A DNA stretch of 64,000 bases, from the NCBI RefSeq assembly GCF_002583555.1, contig NZ_BEGX01000071.1:62001-126000 (forward strand), in the 5' to 3' direction. Below the pieces are notes generated by a model. It did no database searches, was not told the origin of the DNA, and was given only the letters and a program-made list of their open reading frames with translations. This stretch comes from Pseudonocardia sp. N23. Lineage in GTDB: Bacteria; Actinomycetota; Actinomycetes; Mycobacteriales; Pseudonocardiaceae. Below, piece after piece: positions 1 to 8,043 of this stretch. How positions within the stretch are numbered: position 1 is the first letter of the stretch; each line of letters begins with the position of its first letter. The translations under genes were made by a program, and so were the position numbers.

Positions 1-520
1 CGACCTCGACCATCCGCGGGCCGACGGCGGCCAGCAGCACAGGTGGCGTGCCGTACGGGTTGGGGCCGGGGGAGAAGATCTCGGTCAGCAGGGTGTGGGA
101 GTAGTACTCGCCCTTGAAGGACAGCCGCTCACCCGACTCGAACGCGCTCCAGATCGCACGCATCGCGGAGATGAACTCCTCCATCCGCGCGGCCGGGGCG
201 CTCCACGGCATCCCGAAGCGACGCTCGATGTGCGCCTTGACCTGCGAGCCGATGCCCAGCTCGAAGCGGCCCTTCGAGATCAGCGTGATGTCGTTGGCCG
301 ACATGGCGAGCGTCATCGGGGTGCGGGAGAACGCGACGGCGATCGCCGACTGCAGCGTCACGCTCTCCGTCGCCCGCGCCGCGAGCGCGAGGGTGACGAA
401 CACGTCGTGCTGGGTCTCGGGGATGCCGACGCCGGAGTACCCCTCGGCCTCGGCGCGCACCGCGGCGGCCTCGATGGCCTCCGGGTCGTTGCGGACATCC
501 ACCACGGCTTCGACCAGCAC
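1..520 (-). CDS. LLM-class F420-dependent oxidoreductase (3' end outside the window)
   Basis: The translation runs from a GTG at 520 (MLVEAVVDVRNDPEAIEA) to the window edge, giving about 173 residues of a luciferase-like TIM barrel. Visible family landmarks are EGYSGVGIPETQHD, SAIAVAFSRTPMTLA, KGRFELGIGSQVKAHIERRFG and a GEYYSHTLLTEIFSPGP stretch, as in actinobacterial F420-dependent oxidoreductases. Such enzymes use reduced F420 (or FMN) to reduce varied substrates; the substrate here cannot be read. A GAGGGAG box lies about 11 bases upstream of the GTG and supports this start. The C-terminal half is missing only because the window begins here. Confidence 0.8.
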   Translation of the reverse strand, partial: MLVEAVVDVRNDPEAIEAAAVRAEAEGYSGVGIPETQHDVFVTLALAARATESVTLQSAIAVAFSRTPMTLAMSANDITLISKGRFELGIGSQVKAHIERRFGMPWSAPAARMEEFISAMRAIWSAFESGERLSFKGEYYSHTLLTEIFSPGPNPYGTPPVLLAAVGPRMVEV

Positions 521-568
521 CGGCAACCACGCTCCCTCGCATCGGCTGCGTCGATCCACTCACACCTG

Positions 569-594
569 CCGGACCCGGGTCCACCCGGGTCCGG
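569..594 (-). terminator. Perfect 12-bp hairpin between ppk2 and the LLM gene
   Basis: CCGGACCCGGGT at 569-580 pairs with ACCCGGGTCCGG at 583-594 across two bases. It lies 23 bases past the ppk2 stop on the transcribed strand. There is no U-tract, as is usual in actinobacteria. Confidence 0.5.
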
Positions 595-616
595 CAACGT
601 CACTCGGCGGTCGTTC

Positions 617-1783
617 TCAGGTGCGGGGATGGTCGCCGAGCGGCGGGAAGGTGCCGGGCTGCTCACCGTGCTCGAACAGCTCCGCGGCCGGCCCGACGAT
701 GAGCCGGTCCGGTGCGCCGACGACGCCGTCGTCGCGACCCGGGTAGTCGAACAGGTGCAGCACATGGCGCATCGCCTCGACCCGCGCCCGCTTCTTGTCG
801 TTGCTCTTCACGACCGTCCAGGGCGCGTCGGCGGTGTCGGTGTAGAAGAACATCGCCTCCTTCGCCTCGGTGTAGGCGTCCCAGCGGTCGAGGGAGGCGA
901 GGTCCATCGGGCTGAGCTTCCACTGCCGCACCGGGTCGACCTGGCGGATCGTGAAGCGGGTGCGCTGCTCGTCGCGTGACACCGAGAACCACAGCTTGAC
1001 CAGATGGGTGCCGCTGCGCACCAGCATCCGCTCGAACTCCGGCGCCGCGCGCAGGAACTCCATGTACTCGCGGGGATCGGCGAAGCCCATGACCCGCTCG
1101 ACGCCGGCACGGTTGTACCAGCTGCGGTCGAACAGCACGATCTCCCCACCCGCGGGCAGGTGCGCGACGTAGCGCTGGAAGTACCACTGCGTCTTCTCGC
1201 GGTCGGTCGGCTTCTCCAGCGCGACGACGCGGGCCCCGCGCGGGTTGAGGTGCTCGGTGAACCGCTTGATCGTGCCGCCCTTGCCGGCGGCGTCACGGCC
1301 CTCGAACAGCACGACGATCCGCTGCCCGGTGTCCTTCACCCAGTTCTGCAGCTTGAGCAGCTCGATCTGCAGGAGCCGCTTCGCGGCCTCGTACTCGTCG
1401 CGGTCGAACCGGCTGTCGTACGGGTAGCCCTCACGCCAGGTGTCGACGTGTGCGCCGTCGGGGCCGACCAGGCGGGGGTCGTCGTCGTCGGAGTCGTCGA
1501 CGAGGAAGTCCCGACCGGCCCCGACGGCCGCAGTGGTCGGGGCCACGCTCGTGGTCCGCGGCGCCGCGGCGCCGGCGGGCCAGATCCGGCCCGGCCGGGA
1601 GCGGCCGGCCCCCTCGGCGGCACTGCCGGCCGCTGCGCCACGGGCGGGGTCGGTCGTCGTGATGCCGGCGCCGGCCGGTCCGGGTCCGGGGTCCCTGGTG
1701 TCCGCTCCCGTCCCGGTGCCGGGGGTCGGGTCGAGCTCCGAGCTGTCGTCCATGGCGCACACCATGACCCGTCCGGGTGACAC
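617..1783 (-). CDS. ppk2: Polyphosphate kinase 2 (PPK2 family)
   Basis: PPK2 enzymes transfer phosphate between polyphosphate and nucleoside di- or monophosphates in the cytoplasm. The catalytic core spans about residues 120-385 and shows the Walker A loop GRDAAGKGG (162-170), the lid and Walker B region LFDRSWYNRAGVE (217-229), and the later VKLWFSVSRDEQRTRF and RWDAYTEAKEAMFFYTDT blocks, so it is a single-domain PPK2. Residues 1-115 are a Gly/Pro/Ala/Asp-rich, probably disordered extension that is longer than usual. The start is uncertain: GTG 1783, ATG 1765 and ATG 1753 are all in frame and none has a clear Shine-Dalgarno. It is divergent from the DsbA-like gene. Confidence 0.93.
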   Translation of the reverse strand: MSPGRVMVCAMDDSSELDPTPGTGTGADTRDPGPGPAGAGITTTDPARGAAAGSAAEGAGRSRPGRIWPAGAAAPRTTSVAPTTAAVGAGRDFLVDDSDDDDPRLVGPDGAHVDTWREGYPYDSRFDRDEYEAAKRLLQIELLKLQNWVKDTGQRIVVLFEGRDAAGKGGTIKRFTEHLNPRGARVVALEKPTDREKTQWYFQRYVAHLPAGGEIVLFDRSWYNRAGVERVMGFADPREYMEFLRAAPEFERMLVRSGTHLVKLWFSVSRDEQRTRFTIRQVDPVRQWKLSPMDLASLDRWDAYTEAKEAMFFYTDTADAPWTVVKSNDKKRARVEAMRHVLHLFDYPGRDDGVVGAPDRLIVGPAAELFEHGEQPGTFPPLGDHPRT

Positions 1784-1953
1784 GTCATCGTCGGCGACAT
1801 GGCCACGGGGTGTCCCACGGGCGTCGCCGGGAGGTCGACGCGAGGTGTGCCGGGGTGCTGCCCGGTGTCACATCCGGCTCATACGACGGTGTGGAAGGAT
1901 CGATCTCGGGGTGGCCGTGACCAGGCCACCGCGGTCGACGGAGGTCAGAGCAG

Positions 1954-2736
1954 GTGAGCGCACGCCCGAAGCGCACCCCCGGCGGGGCGCGGGTGTCCGC
2001 GGCCCGGCCGCGGGGCGGGGCCGGGACCATCGCGGGGGTCGCGGTGGTGCTGGTCGTCGCGGCCGCCGTCGTCATCGGGCTCCTGCTCCACGCCCACCGC
2101 ACCGAGTCGGCGGCGGAAGCCACGATCCCGGTCGTGCACGCTTCCGACGCGGGCGCCCCGGTGTCGGTCGACCCGCAGGCCGGGGTGATCACCGTCGGCA
2201 CGCCCGGTGCACCCGTCACGCTCGACGTCTACGAGGACTTCCTCTGCCCTGTCTGCGGGCAGTTCGAGCAGGTCTACGGCGACCAGGTCCGCCAGGCGGT
2301 GACGGCGGGCGACCTCGACGTCCGCTACCACGTCGTCGACCTGCTCGACGACCGCTCCGACCCGCCGGGCTACTCGCTGGCCGCGGCGTCGGCGGCCCTC
2401 GCGGTCGCGCAGACCACCCCGGGCGCGTTCACCTCGTTCCACGACTCGCTCTACGGCGCCCAGCCGGCGGAGGGTGGCCGCGGATACGACGCAGGCCAGC
2501 TCGATACGCTCGCCACCGCGCTCGGGGTCCCGCCGGGCAGCGTGACCGCCGCGCTGTCGTCACACCAGTACGACGCCGCGGTGCAGGCGTCGCTGCAGAA
2601 GGCGGCGGCCGACCCGGCGCTGCAGCAGAACACGTCGTCCGGCACCGGCTTCGGCACGCCGACCGTCGTGCACGACGGGAAGCTCCTCGACATCACGAAC
2701 CCGGACTGGCTGTCGGCGCTCCTGCCCCGGCACTGA
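1954..2736 (+). CDS. Membrane-anchored DsbA-like thioredoxin-fold protein
   Basis: A GTG start at 1954 follows GGAGG at 1940-1944. Residues 1-23 are basic, 24-46 form one membrane helix, and the rest is an extracytoplasmic thioredoxin fold of the DsbA/DSBA-oxidoreductase type. The redox motif is CPVC (98-101, after VYEDFLCPVCGQFE) and the cis-proline loop is GFGTPTVV near residue 235. The length and layout match the mycobacterial type of membrane-tethered DsbA-like proteins, which handle disulphides outside the membrane. No VKOR partner is adjacent. The 170 bp to ppk2 must hold both divergent promoters. Confidence 0.87.
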   Translation: MSARPKRTPGGARVSAARPRGGAGTIAGVAVVLVVAAAVVIGLLLHAHRTESAAEATIPVVHASDAGAPVSVDPQAGVITVGTPGAPVTLDVYEDFLCPVCGQFEQVYGDQVRQAVTAGDLDVRYHVVDLLDDRSDPPGYSLAAASAALAVAQTTPGAFTSFHDSLYGAQPAEGGRGYDAGQLDTLATALGVPPGSVTAALSSHQYDAAVQASLQKAAADPALQQNTSSGTGFGTPTVVHDGKLLDITNPDWLSALLPRH

Positions 2737-2806
2737 CGCCGCGGGGCCACCACACCCCGGCCGACCCGGTCCCACGTATCACCACGACCAGGGGGAACAG
2801 ACCGCC

Positions 2807-2893
2807 ATGAGCGAGCGCGAGCGAGAGCGAGCGAGTCATGGGCACAGCGCTGTGGCGCAGCACCGGCCGAGCGTCGGCGAGGACGAGCGTTGA
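2807..2893 (+). CDS. Short Arg/Glu-rich leader ORF coupled to the P450 start
   Basis: ATG at 2807 follows a GGGGGAA box and opens a 28-residue frame beginning MSERERERASHGH. It is encoded by a GAGCGA-type tandem repeat (2808-2836). Its TGA (2891-2893) overlaps the P450 TTG start (2890-2892) as TTGA. That overlap suggests translational coupling and may explain use of the weak TTG. No homologous function is recognised. It may be a leader peptide rather than a stable protein. Confidence 0.4.
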   Translation: MSERERERASHGHSAVAQHRPSVGEDER

Positions 2894-4185
2894 ACATCGT
2901 GGAAGGTGTCAGACGGCGGGTGCTCGGCTTCGTCGTGCCGCTCTACCTGCGCTGGCGCAACCGCCGCGGCGGCGGCGAGATCGACATGACCGAGCTGCTC
3001 CCCGAGGCCGCGCTGATGCCGCTGCGGCGCGTCGGCGTCGACCCGGTACCGGAACTGGGGGAGCTGCGCGACCGTGAGCCCGTCTCCGAGATGGAGGCGC
3101 CCTACGGCATCCGGGCATGGCTGGTCACCGGGTACGAGGAGTCGAAGGCGGTCCTCACCGCGACCGACGCCTTCAGCAACGACTTCACCCACCTCGTCGG
3201 CAGGCTCGGCATCACCGCCGAGCAGGATCCGGGTGGCCTCGGGTTCGCGGACCCGCCCGACCACACCCGGCTGCGCCGGTTCCTGACCCCGGAGTTCACG
3301 GTCCGGCGGCTGCGCCGGCTCGCGCCGCGGATTCAGGCGATCGTCGACGGCCAGCTCGACGTCATGGCCGAGACGGTCGCGAACGGGGGGAAGGCCGATC
3401 TCGTCCGCGACTTCGCGCTGCCCATCCCGTCGCTGGCGATCTGTGAGCTGCTCGGCATCCGCTACGAGGACCGTGGAGACTTCGAGCGGCTGTCGACGGC
3501 CCGGTTCGACCTGCTGGGCGGGTTCTCCGGCTCGTTCGGGGCGATGTCGGAGTCGGTCGGCTACCTGCTCGAGGTCGTCGCCAAGGAGCGCAAGGACCCC
3601 GGCGAGGGTCTGCTCGGCATGATTCTGCGTGAGCACGGTGACGAGGTCGACGACCGGGAGATGGCCGGGATCGCCGACGGCCTGCTCACCGGCGGGCTCG
3701 AGACGACCACCTCCATGCTCGCACTCGGCGGGCTCGTCGTGATGCGCGACGAGGCGCTGCGCGCATCCCTGCTGGCCGACGACGCCGCACCCGACAAGCT
3801 CGTCGAGGAGCTGTTGCGGATCATCACCCCGGTGCAGGTGGCGTTCCCCCGGTTCGCCCGGACCGAGACGACCGTGGGCGGGAAGACGATCCTGCCCGGC
3901 GACGTCGTGCTGTGCTCGTTGTCCGCCGCCGACCGCGACCCGCGCATCGGTGAGGACATGGAGGGTGTCGACGCCGGCCGCAAGGTTCCGCCGCACCTGG
4001 CGTTCGGCTACGGCATCCACCGCTGCGTGGGTGCGGAGCTGGCGCGGATGGAGCTGCGCACGGCCTACCCGGCGTTGCTGCGGCGGTTCCCCGAGATCCG
4101 TCCCGCGGCCACGGACGCGGAGCTGCCCTACCGGCCGTTGTCGTTCGTCTACGGGGTCGACGCGCTGCCGGTCGAGCTCGGCTGA
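2890..4185 (+). CDS. Cytochrome P450
   Basis: This is a soluble bacterial P450 of 431 residues. It has the helix-C motif [10 protein letters not shown] (121-130), the I-helix oxygen-binding GGLETT (268-273), ExxR at E307-R310 and the haem loop FGYGIHRCVG (372-381) with Cys379 as thiolate ligand. The family hydroxylates or otherwise oxidises small hydrophobic molecules with electrons from ferredoxin and a reductase; the substrate is unknown. TTG at 2890 is the chosen start because GAGGA lies 6 bases upstream and the leader ORF stop overlaps it; GTG 2899 is an alternative. The 3' end overlaps the convergent nuclease remnant by 37 bases. Confidence 0.93.
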   Translation: MNIVEGVRRRVLGFVVPLYLRWRNRRGGGEIDMTELLPEAALMPLRRVGVDPVPELGELRDREPVSEMEAPYGIRAWLVTGYEESKAVLTATDAFSNDFTHLVGRLGITAEQDPGGLGFADPPDHTRLRRFLTPEFTVRRLRRLAPRIQAIVDGQLDVMAETVANGGKADLVRDFALPIPSLAICELLGIRYEDRGDFERLSTARFDLLGGFSGSFGAMSESVGYLLEVVAKERKDPGEGLLGMILREHGDEVDDREMAGIADGLLTGGLETTTSMLALGGLVVMRDEALRASLLADDAAPDKLVEELLRIITPVQVAFPRFARTETTVGGKTILPGDVVLCSLSAADRDPRIGEDMEGVDAGRKVPPHLAFGYGIHRCVGAELARMELRTAYPALLRRFPEIRPAATDAELPYRPLSFVYGVDALPVELG

Positions 4186-4604
4186 CCGGTCGGCAGCACG
4201 AGCCGCACCAGCACAGCGCGGTGGTCGCTGCCGGGCAGGTCGAGGAACCGCACCGACTCGGCCTCGATCCCGCTCGTCGCGAGCACGTGGTCGATCTGCG
4301 GGCCGACGGTGCGTCCACCCGGGCCCCACGTCGGGGTGAGGCCCTGGCCGCGCTGTGTCGCGGCGTCGTCACAGCCACGGGCGGCGTCGCGCAGCACCGA
4401 CTGGTCGAAGGTCGAGTTGAGGTCGCCCGCGACGACCGTCGGCGTGTTCGCGGAGCACCACGTCGAGATCGTGCCGACGTCGGTCCGCCACTCGTCGGCC
4501 TGGCGGGGCCGCGGCGATCGGGGCCGCGGCTGTCCGCCGGCCCCGGTCGGGAGTTCGGCGCCGCCGGCGGGGGGCGTGAGCGCGGTACGCCTCCGACGTG
4601 ACAT
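4149..4604 (-). pseudogene. N-terminally truncated endonuclease/exonuclease/phosphatase (EEP) family remnant
   Basis: The last ~110 residues match the second half of an EEP-fold enzyme: VVAGDLNSTFD (D61, N63 counted from the ATG at 4604), the PTWG strand, QIDHVLAT (D105, H106) and the terminal GSDHRAVLVRL (D127, H128). The first half, which carries the metal-binding Asn and Glu of the fold, is absent. Upstream of about 4500 the frame is low-complexity Arg/Pro sequence, then a hairpin and the neighbouring gene. Only ~240 bases are free, too few for the missing half. It could still be expressed as a 151-residue protein, but without catalytic residues. Confidence 0.7.
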
Positions 4605-4659
4605 CAGCGCTGCCAGGTCCCCGCCCACGACACGCTCGGCGCAGAGTCGCCCGACGAGA

Positions 4660-4694
4660 GTGTCGTCAGCGCCCGGACGGCGCGCTGACGACAC
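4660..4694 (-). terminator. 13-bp hairpin after the NADP/F420 oxidoreductase gene
   Basis: GTGTCGTCAGCGC (4660-4672) pairs perfectly with GCGCTGACGACAC (4682-4694) around a 9-base loop, about 44 bases beyond the stop of the leftward gene ending at 4738. Confidence 0.55.
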
Positions 4695-4737
4695 GTCGGT
4701 TCGCCAGGTCCGGTTCATGAGGCCCGGCCTCACCGGG

Positions 4738-5400
4738 TCACTGGGTGCTGAACTCCGCCGGGCGCTCGGGGGTCGCCTGCGCCAGTGCCGCGCGGACACC
4801 GTCGGCGTCGAAGTCCTTGCCGTACACCGGGGTTCCGGGCTGCTGACGCCAGGACTCGGCGATCGACCCGGCGTCGACGGGCTCGAAACCCAGCTGGTCG
4901 ACGAGGTCGAGCACGACCTGCTTGCCGGGGCCGTCGTCACCCGCGACCGGCAGTGCGATGCGGCCCTCGGCGCCGGCCGGGACGCCGCGCTCGAGCAGGT
5001 GCTTCCAGAAGATGCCGTTGAACACCTTCACCACCGGTGAGCCGATCTGCTCTGCCACCCAGCCGCTCTCGGTGAGGCCGTCCTCGATCGCGTCGATCCG
5101 GCCGTCGCGTTGCTGCGGGTAGTAGTTGTTCGTCTCGACGACGGGGGCGCCGTCCTTGGCCTTCGCGACGATGCCGGGCGCGAGTGCGGGCACGTTCTTC
5201 TGCGGGATGCTGACGATGACGAGATCGGCGTCGGTCGCGGCGTCGGCGGCCCACACGGGCGTCGCGCCGGTCTCGGCGGCCAGGTCGGCCAACGTCTCGG
5301 GCGCCCGCGAGTTCGCCACCCGGACCTCGTGGCCGAGCGCGGCCAGCTTCCGGGTGAGAGTGCCGCCGATGTGTCCCGCTCCGATGATTCCGATCCTCAT
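4738..5400 (-). CDS. NADP-dependent F420 oxidoreductase-like Rossmann protein
   Basis: The 220-residue protein starts MRIGIIGAGHIGGTL, a Rossmann GxGxxG at residues 7-12. It continues with RVANSRAPETL (the NADP 2'-phosphate-binding position), VIVSIPQKNV and VVETNNYYPQQRDG. This is the F420_oxidored (NADP oxidoreductase, coenzyme F420-dependent) fold; members either move hydride between NADPH and F420 or act on other small substrates. There is no C-terminal dehydrogenase domain. A hairpin follows the gene. Assignment to true F420:NADPH reductase is inference. Confidence 0.75.
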   Translation of the reverse strand: MRIGIIGAGHIGGTLTRKLAALGHEVRVANSRAPETLADLAAETGATPVWAADAATDADLVIVSIPQKNVPALAPGIVAKAKDGAPVVETNNYYPQQRDGRIDAIEDGLTESGWVAEQIGSPVVKVFNGIFWKHLLERGVPAGAEGRIALPVAGDDGPGKQVVLDLVDQLGFEPVDAGSIAESWRQQPGTPVYGKDFDADGVRAALAQATPERPAEFSTQ

Positions 5401-5496
5401 GTCGGCGCCAACCCCGTGCGCTGCGGGCCCATTCCCCGACGTGGCGCTCCGGCCGCACGCTCACATGACGTGCGCGGTACGGACGGCCCGACGGAC

Positions 5497-5528
5497 GAGA
5501 GCCCGGCCGGGGTTCCGGCCGGGCTCTC
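5497..5528 (-). terminator. Perfect 14-bp hairpin downstream of the DUF1348 gene
   Basis: GAGAGCCCGGCCGG (5497-5510) and CCGGCCGGGCTCTC (5515-5528) flank the tetraloop GGTT. It is 64 bases past the DUF1348 stop. Confidence 0.65.
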
Positions 5529-5591
5529 CGCGTGTGTTCAGCGCGCGTTCCCACCACTCGTGACCCGGGCCACTCACCGGGGTTCGTGAGC

Positions 5592-6047
5592 TCAGTAGAT
5601 GTCGAAGGTCTTGCCGTGCTCGGACTCCGGGCGCGGGCCGAAGATGCGGCGCTCGGACTCGTCGATCGGGCGGTCGTTGATGCTCGCCTCGCGGCGCGCC
5701 ATCAGACCGTCGGGGGTGAACTCCCACAGCTCGTTGCCGTAGCTGCGGAACCACTGGCCCTCGGCGTTGTGGCTCTCGTACTGGAAGCGCACGCCGATGC
5801 GGTTGTCGGTGTAGGACCACAGCTCCTTGCGCAGCGCGTAGTCGAGCTCGCGCTCCCACTTCTGGGTCAGGAACCTCACGATGTCCTCGCGGCCGACGAC
5901 GTGGGTGTCGCGGTTACGCCACACCGAGTCCTCGGTGTAGGCGAGCGCGACCTTCTCGGCGTTGCGGGTGTTCCACCCGTCCTCGGCGGCCTGGACCTTC
6001 TTGGCGGCGCTCTCGGCGTCGAACGGGGGGAACGGCGGGCGGCTCAT
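5592..6047 (-). CDS. DUF1348 family (SnoaL/NTF2-like fold) protein
   Basis: The protein has 151 residues when started at ATG 6047, which has GAGGAGG about 10 bases upstream; the longer frame from 6074 would run into the operator. The sequence [23 protein letters not shown]..., [33 protein letters not shown] and [11 protein letters not shown] is diagnostic of DUF1348, a nuclear-transport-factor-2-like fold of unknown activity. It is divergent from a TetR gene, with two palindromes between them, so it is very likely the regulator's target. Confidence 0.85.
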   Translation of the reverse strand: MSRPPFPPFDAESAAKKVQAAEDGWNTRNAEKVALAYTEDSVWRNRDTHVVGREDIVRFLTQKWERELDYALRKELWSYTDNRIGVRFQYESHNAEGQWFRSYGNELWEFTPDGLMARREASINDRPIDESERRIFGPRPESEHGKTFDIY

Positions 6048-6075
6048 GCTGCGGAGACCTCCTCGGTGCGGCAAC

Positions 6076-6123
6076 GGAGAACGATCGTTCTCCGATGTGG
6101 GGGTAGTGTAGAGAACGATCGTT
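6076..6123. promoter_or_regulatory. Pair of TetR-type operators between DUF1348 and tetR
   Basis: GGAGAACGATCGTTCTCC at 6076-6093 is a perfect 18-bp palindrome. A second copy of its core, AACGATCGTT, lies at 6114-6123 within GAGAACGATCGTTACC. The centres are 34 bp apart, about three helical turns, covering the divergent promoter region. Autoregulation by the adjacent TetR protein is inferred. Confidence 0.75.
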
Positions 6124-6147
6124 ACCAGTCAAGTCCGGAGGGACGGC

Positions 6148-6714
6148 GTGGAACTCGCGGAAGCATCCGATCGGCTGTTGGTCGCAGCAGAACGGCTGTA
6201 CTACACGCGCGGCATCGCAGCGGTCGGGATCGACGACGTCCGCGCCGAGGCCGGCGTGTCGATGCGGCGGCTCTACCAGCTGTACCCGTCGAAGGAACAC
6301 CTGGTCGCGGCCTATCTCGACGCCCGTGACGTGCGGTGGCGCGGGCGCGTGGCAGCCCACGTCGACGCGGCGGGGGACGACCCGGGCGAGCGGCTGCTGG
6401 CCGTCTTCGACTGGCTCGGGCTCTGGTTCGCCGAGGACGACTTCCGGGGCTGCGCGTTCATCAACGCGTTCGGGGAGATCGGCGGCGACTCGCCGCTGAT
6501 CCTCGCCGCGGTGCGCCGGCACAAGGACCTGTTCCGCGACTACCTGGTCGACCTCGCGCGGGCGTTCCCCACCGACGCGCCCGAGGTGCTGGCCGCCGGC
6601 ATCACGCTGCTCGCCGAGGGTGCGATGACGGTCGCGGCGATCGGTACCGATCCCGACGCCGCGGCCCACGCGAAGGCGACGGCGCACGTCCTGCTGGACG
6701 CCGCGCGGCGCTAG
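6148..6714 (+). CDS. TetR-family transcriptional regulator (divergent from DUF1348 gene)
   Basis: The N-terminal helix-turn-helix occupies about residues 8-54 (AAERLYYTRGIAAVGIDDV...GVSMRRLYQLYPSKEHLV). It is followed by a helical ligand-binding domain with GCAFINAFGEIGG. It is a 188-residue one-component repressor; the ligand is unknown. The GTG start at 6148 has GGAGG 8 bases upstream. The paired AACGATCGTT palindromes just upstream are the probable operators. The 3' end abuts paaK tail to tail (6714/6715). Confidence 0.9.
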   Translation: MELAEASDRLLVAAERLYYTRGIAAVGIDDVRAEAGVSMRRLYQLYPSKEHLVAAYLDARDVRWRGRVAAHVDAAGDDPGERLLAVFDWLGLWFAEDDFRGCAFINAFGEIGGDSPLILAAVRRHKDLFRDYLVDLARAFPTDAPEVLAAGITLLAEGAMTVAAIGTDPDAAAHAKATAHVLLDAARR

Positions 6715-8043
6715 CTAGCCCCTCTCCCGGCGGTCGACGAGGCGCTGCAGCTTGCCGACGGAGCGCTCGAGGGTGTCCGGGTCGACGACCTCGCACGACA
6801 CGCTCACCCCGACGGTGTCCTTCACCGCCTTGACCAGCTCGGCGGCCGCGCCGACCCGCCGGTCTACGGGCGTCGACGGCCGGGCCTCGACGCGCACCGC
6901 GAGGGTGTCCATCCGGCCCTTCGTGCCCAGCACCAGCTGGAAGTGCGGTGCGAGCCCCGCGGTGCGCAGGACGATCTCCTCGATCTGGGTCGGGAAGACG
7001 TTGACCCCGCGCAGGATGATCATGTCGTCGCTGCGGCCGGTGATCTTGTCCATCCGCCGCATCCCGGGACGCGCGGTGCCGGGGCGCAGCGTCGTCAGGT
7101 CGCGGGTGCGGTAGCGGATGATCGGCAGCGCCTCCTTGGTCAGCGAGGTGAACAGCAGCTCGCCCTGCTCGCCGTCGGGAAGCGGGGTGGCGTCGAGCGG
7201 GTCGACGACCTCGGGCAGGAAATGGTCCTCCCAGACGTGCAGGCCGTCCTTGGTCTCCACGCACTCCTGCGAGACGCCAGGGCCCATGACCTCCGAGAGC
7301 CCGTAGATGTCGACGGCGTGCATGTCCATGCGGTCCTCGATCTCGAGGCGCATCTGCTCGGTCCACGGCTCGGCACCGAAGATGCCGACCTGCAGCGACG
7401 ACGAGCGCGGGTCGATGCCCTGCTTCTCGAACTCGTCGACGACGGTGAGCATGTAGCTGGGCGTCACCATGATCAGGTCGGGTCGGAAGTCCTGGATGAG
7501 CTGGACCTGGCGCGGGGTCATGCCGCCCGAGACGGGGATCGCCGTCGCGCCGAGCTTCTCGATGCCGTAGTGCGCGCCGAGCCCACCGGTGAACAGGCCG
7601 TAGCCGTAGGCGTTGTGCACCCTGTGCCCCGGGCGCCCGCCGGCGGCGCGGATGCTGCGCGCCATCACCGTCGCCCAGGTGCCGATGTCGCGTTCGGTGT
7701 AGCCGACGACGGTCGGGCGCCCCGTCGTCCCCGACGACGCGTGCACCCGGCGGACCTGCTCCTGCGCAACGGCGAACATGCCGAAGGGGTAGTTGTCGCG
7801 CAGGTCGGCCTTGGTCGTCGTGGGGAACTTCGCGAGGTCGGCGAGCTCGCGGCAGTCGTCGGGGTGCACGCCCGCGGCGTCGAACGCCTCCTTGTAGAAG
7901 GCCACGTTGTCGTAGGCGTGGTGCAGCGTCCACCGCAGCCGGCTCAGCTGCAGGGCACGCAGCTCGTCGACGGACATGCGCTCGGCGTCGTCGAGGCTCG
8001 CGGGGTCCGGCGCGTCGCCCAGCCGCCGCGTCGCGGCGGTCAT
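6715..8043 (-). CDS. paaK: Phenylacetate-CoA ligase
   Basis: This enzyme activates phenylacetate to phenylacetyl-CoA with ATP, the first step of the aerobic hybrid pathway. It is 442 residues and begins MTAATRRLGDAPDP. Landmarks are the adenylate-forming P-loop SSGTTGRPT (103-111), HNAYGYGLFTGGLGAHYG, IFGAEPWTE, IYGLSEVMGPG and KITGRSDDMIILRGVNVFPTQIEE, typical of PaaK. The ATG (8043) overlaps the paaZ stop as ATGA, so it is translated as the second gene of a paaZ-paaK operon. A GC-rich palindrome upstream of paaZ links it to the local TetR regulator. Confidence 0.96.
   Translation of the reverse strand: MTAATRRLGDAPDPASLDDAERMSVDELRALQLSRLRWTLHHAYDNVAFYKEAFDAAGVHPDDCRELADLAKFPTTTKADLRDNYPFGMFAVAQEQVRRVHASSGTTGRPTVVGYTERDIGTWATVMARSIRAAGGRPGHRVHNAYGYGLFTGGLGAHYGIEKLGATAIPVSGGMTPRQVQLIQDFRPDLIMVTPSYMLTVVDEFEKQGIDPRSSSLQVGIFGAEPWTEQMRLEIEDRMDMHAVDIYGLSEVMGPGVSQECVETKDGLHVWEDHFLPEVVDPLDATPLPDGEQGELLFTSLTKEALPIIRYRTRDLTTLRPGTARPGMRRMDKITGRSDDMIILRGVNVFPTQIEEIVLRTAGLAPHFQLVLGTKGRMDTLAVRVEARPSTPVDRRVGAAAELVKAVKDTVGVSVSCEVVDPDTLERSVGKLQRLVDRRERG

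Noticed and set aside
2836..4329. Long antisense frames such as the ~500-codon one opposite the P450, and similar frames opposite paaZ, qcrA and dinB
   Set aside because: They mirror strongly coding frames in GC-rich DNA, show no family signatures and lack ribosome binding sites.
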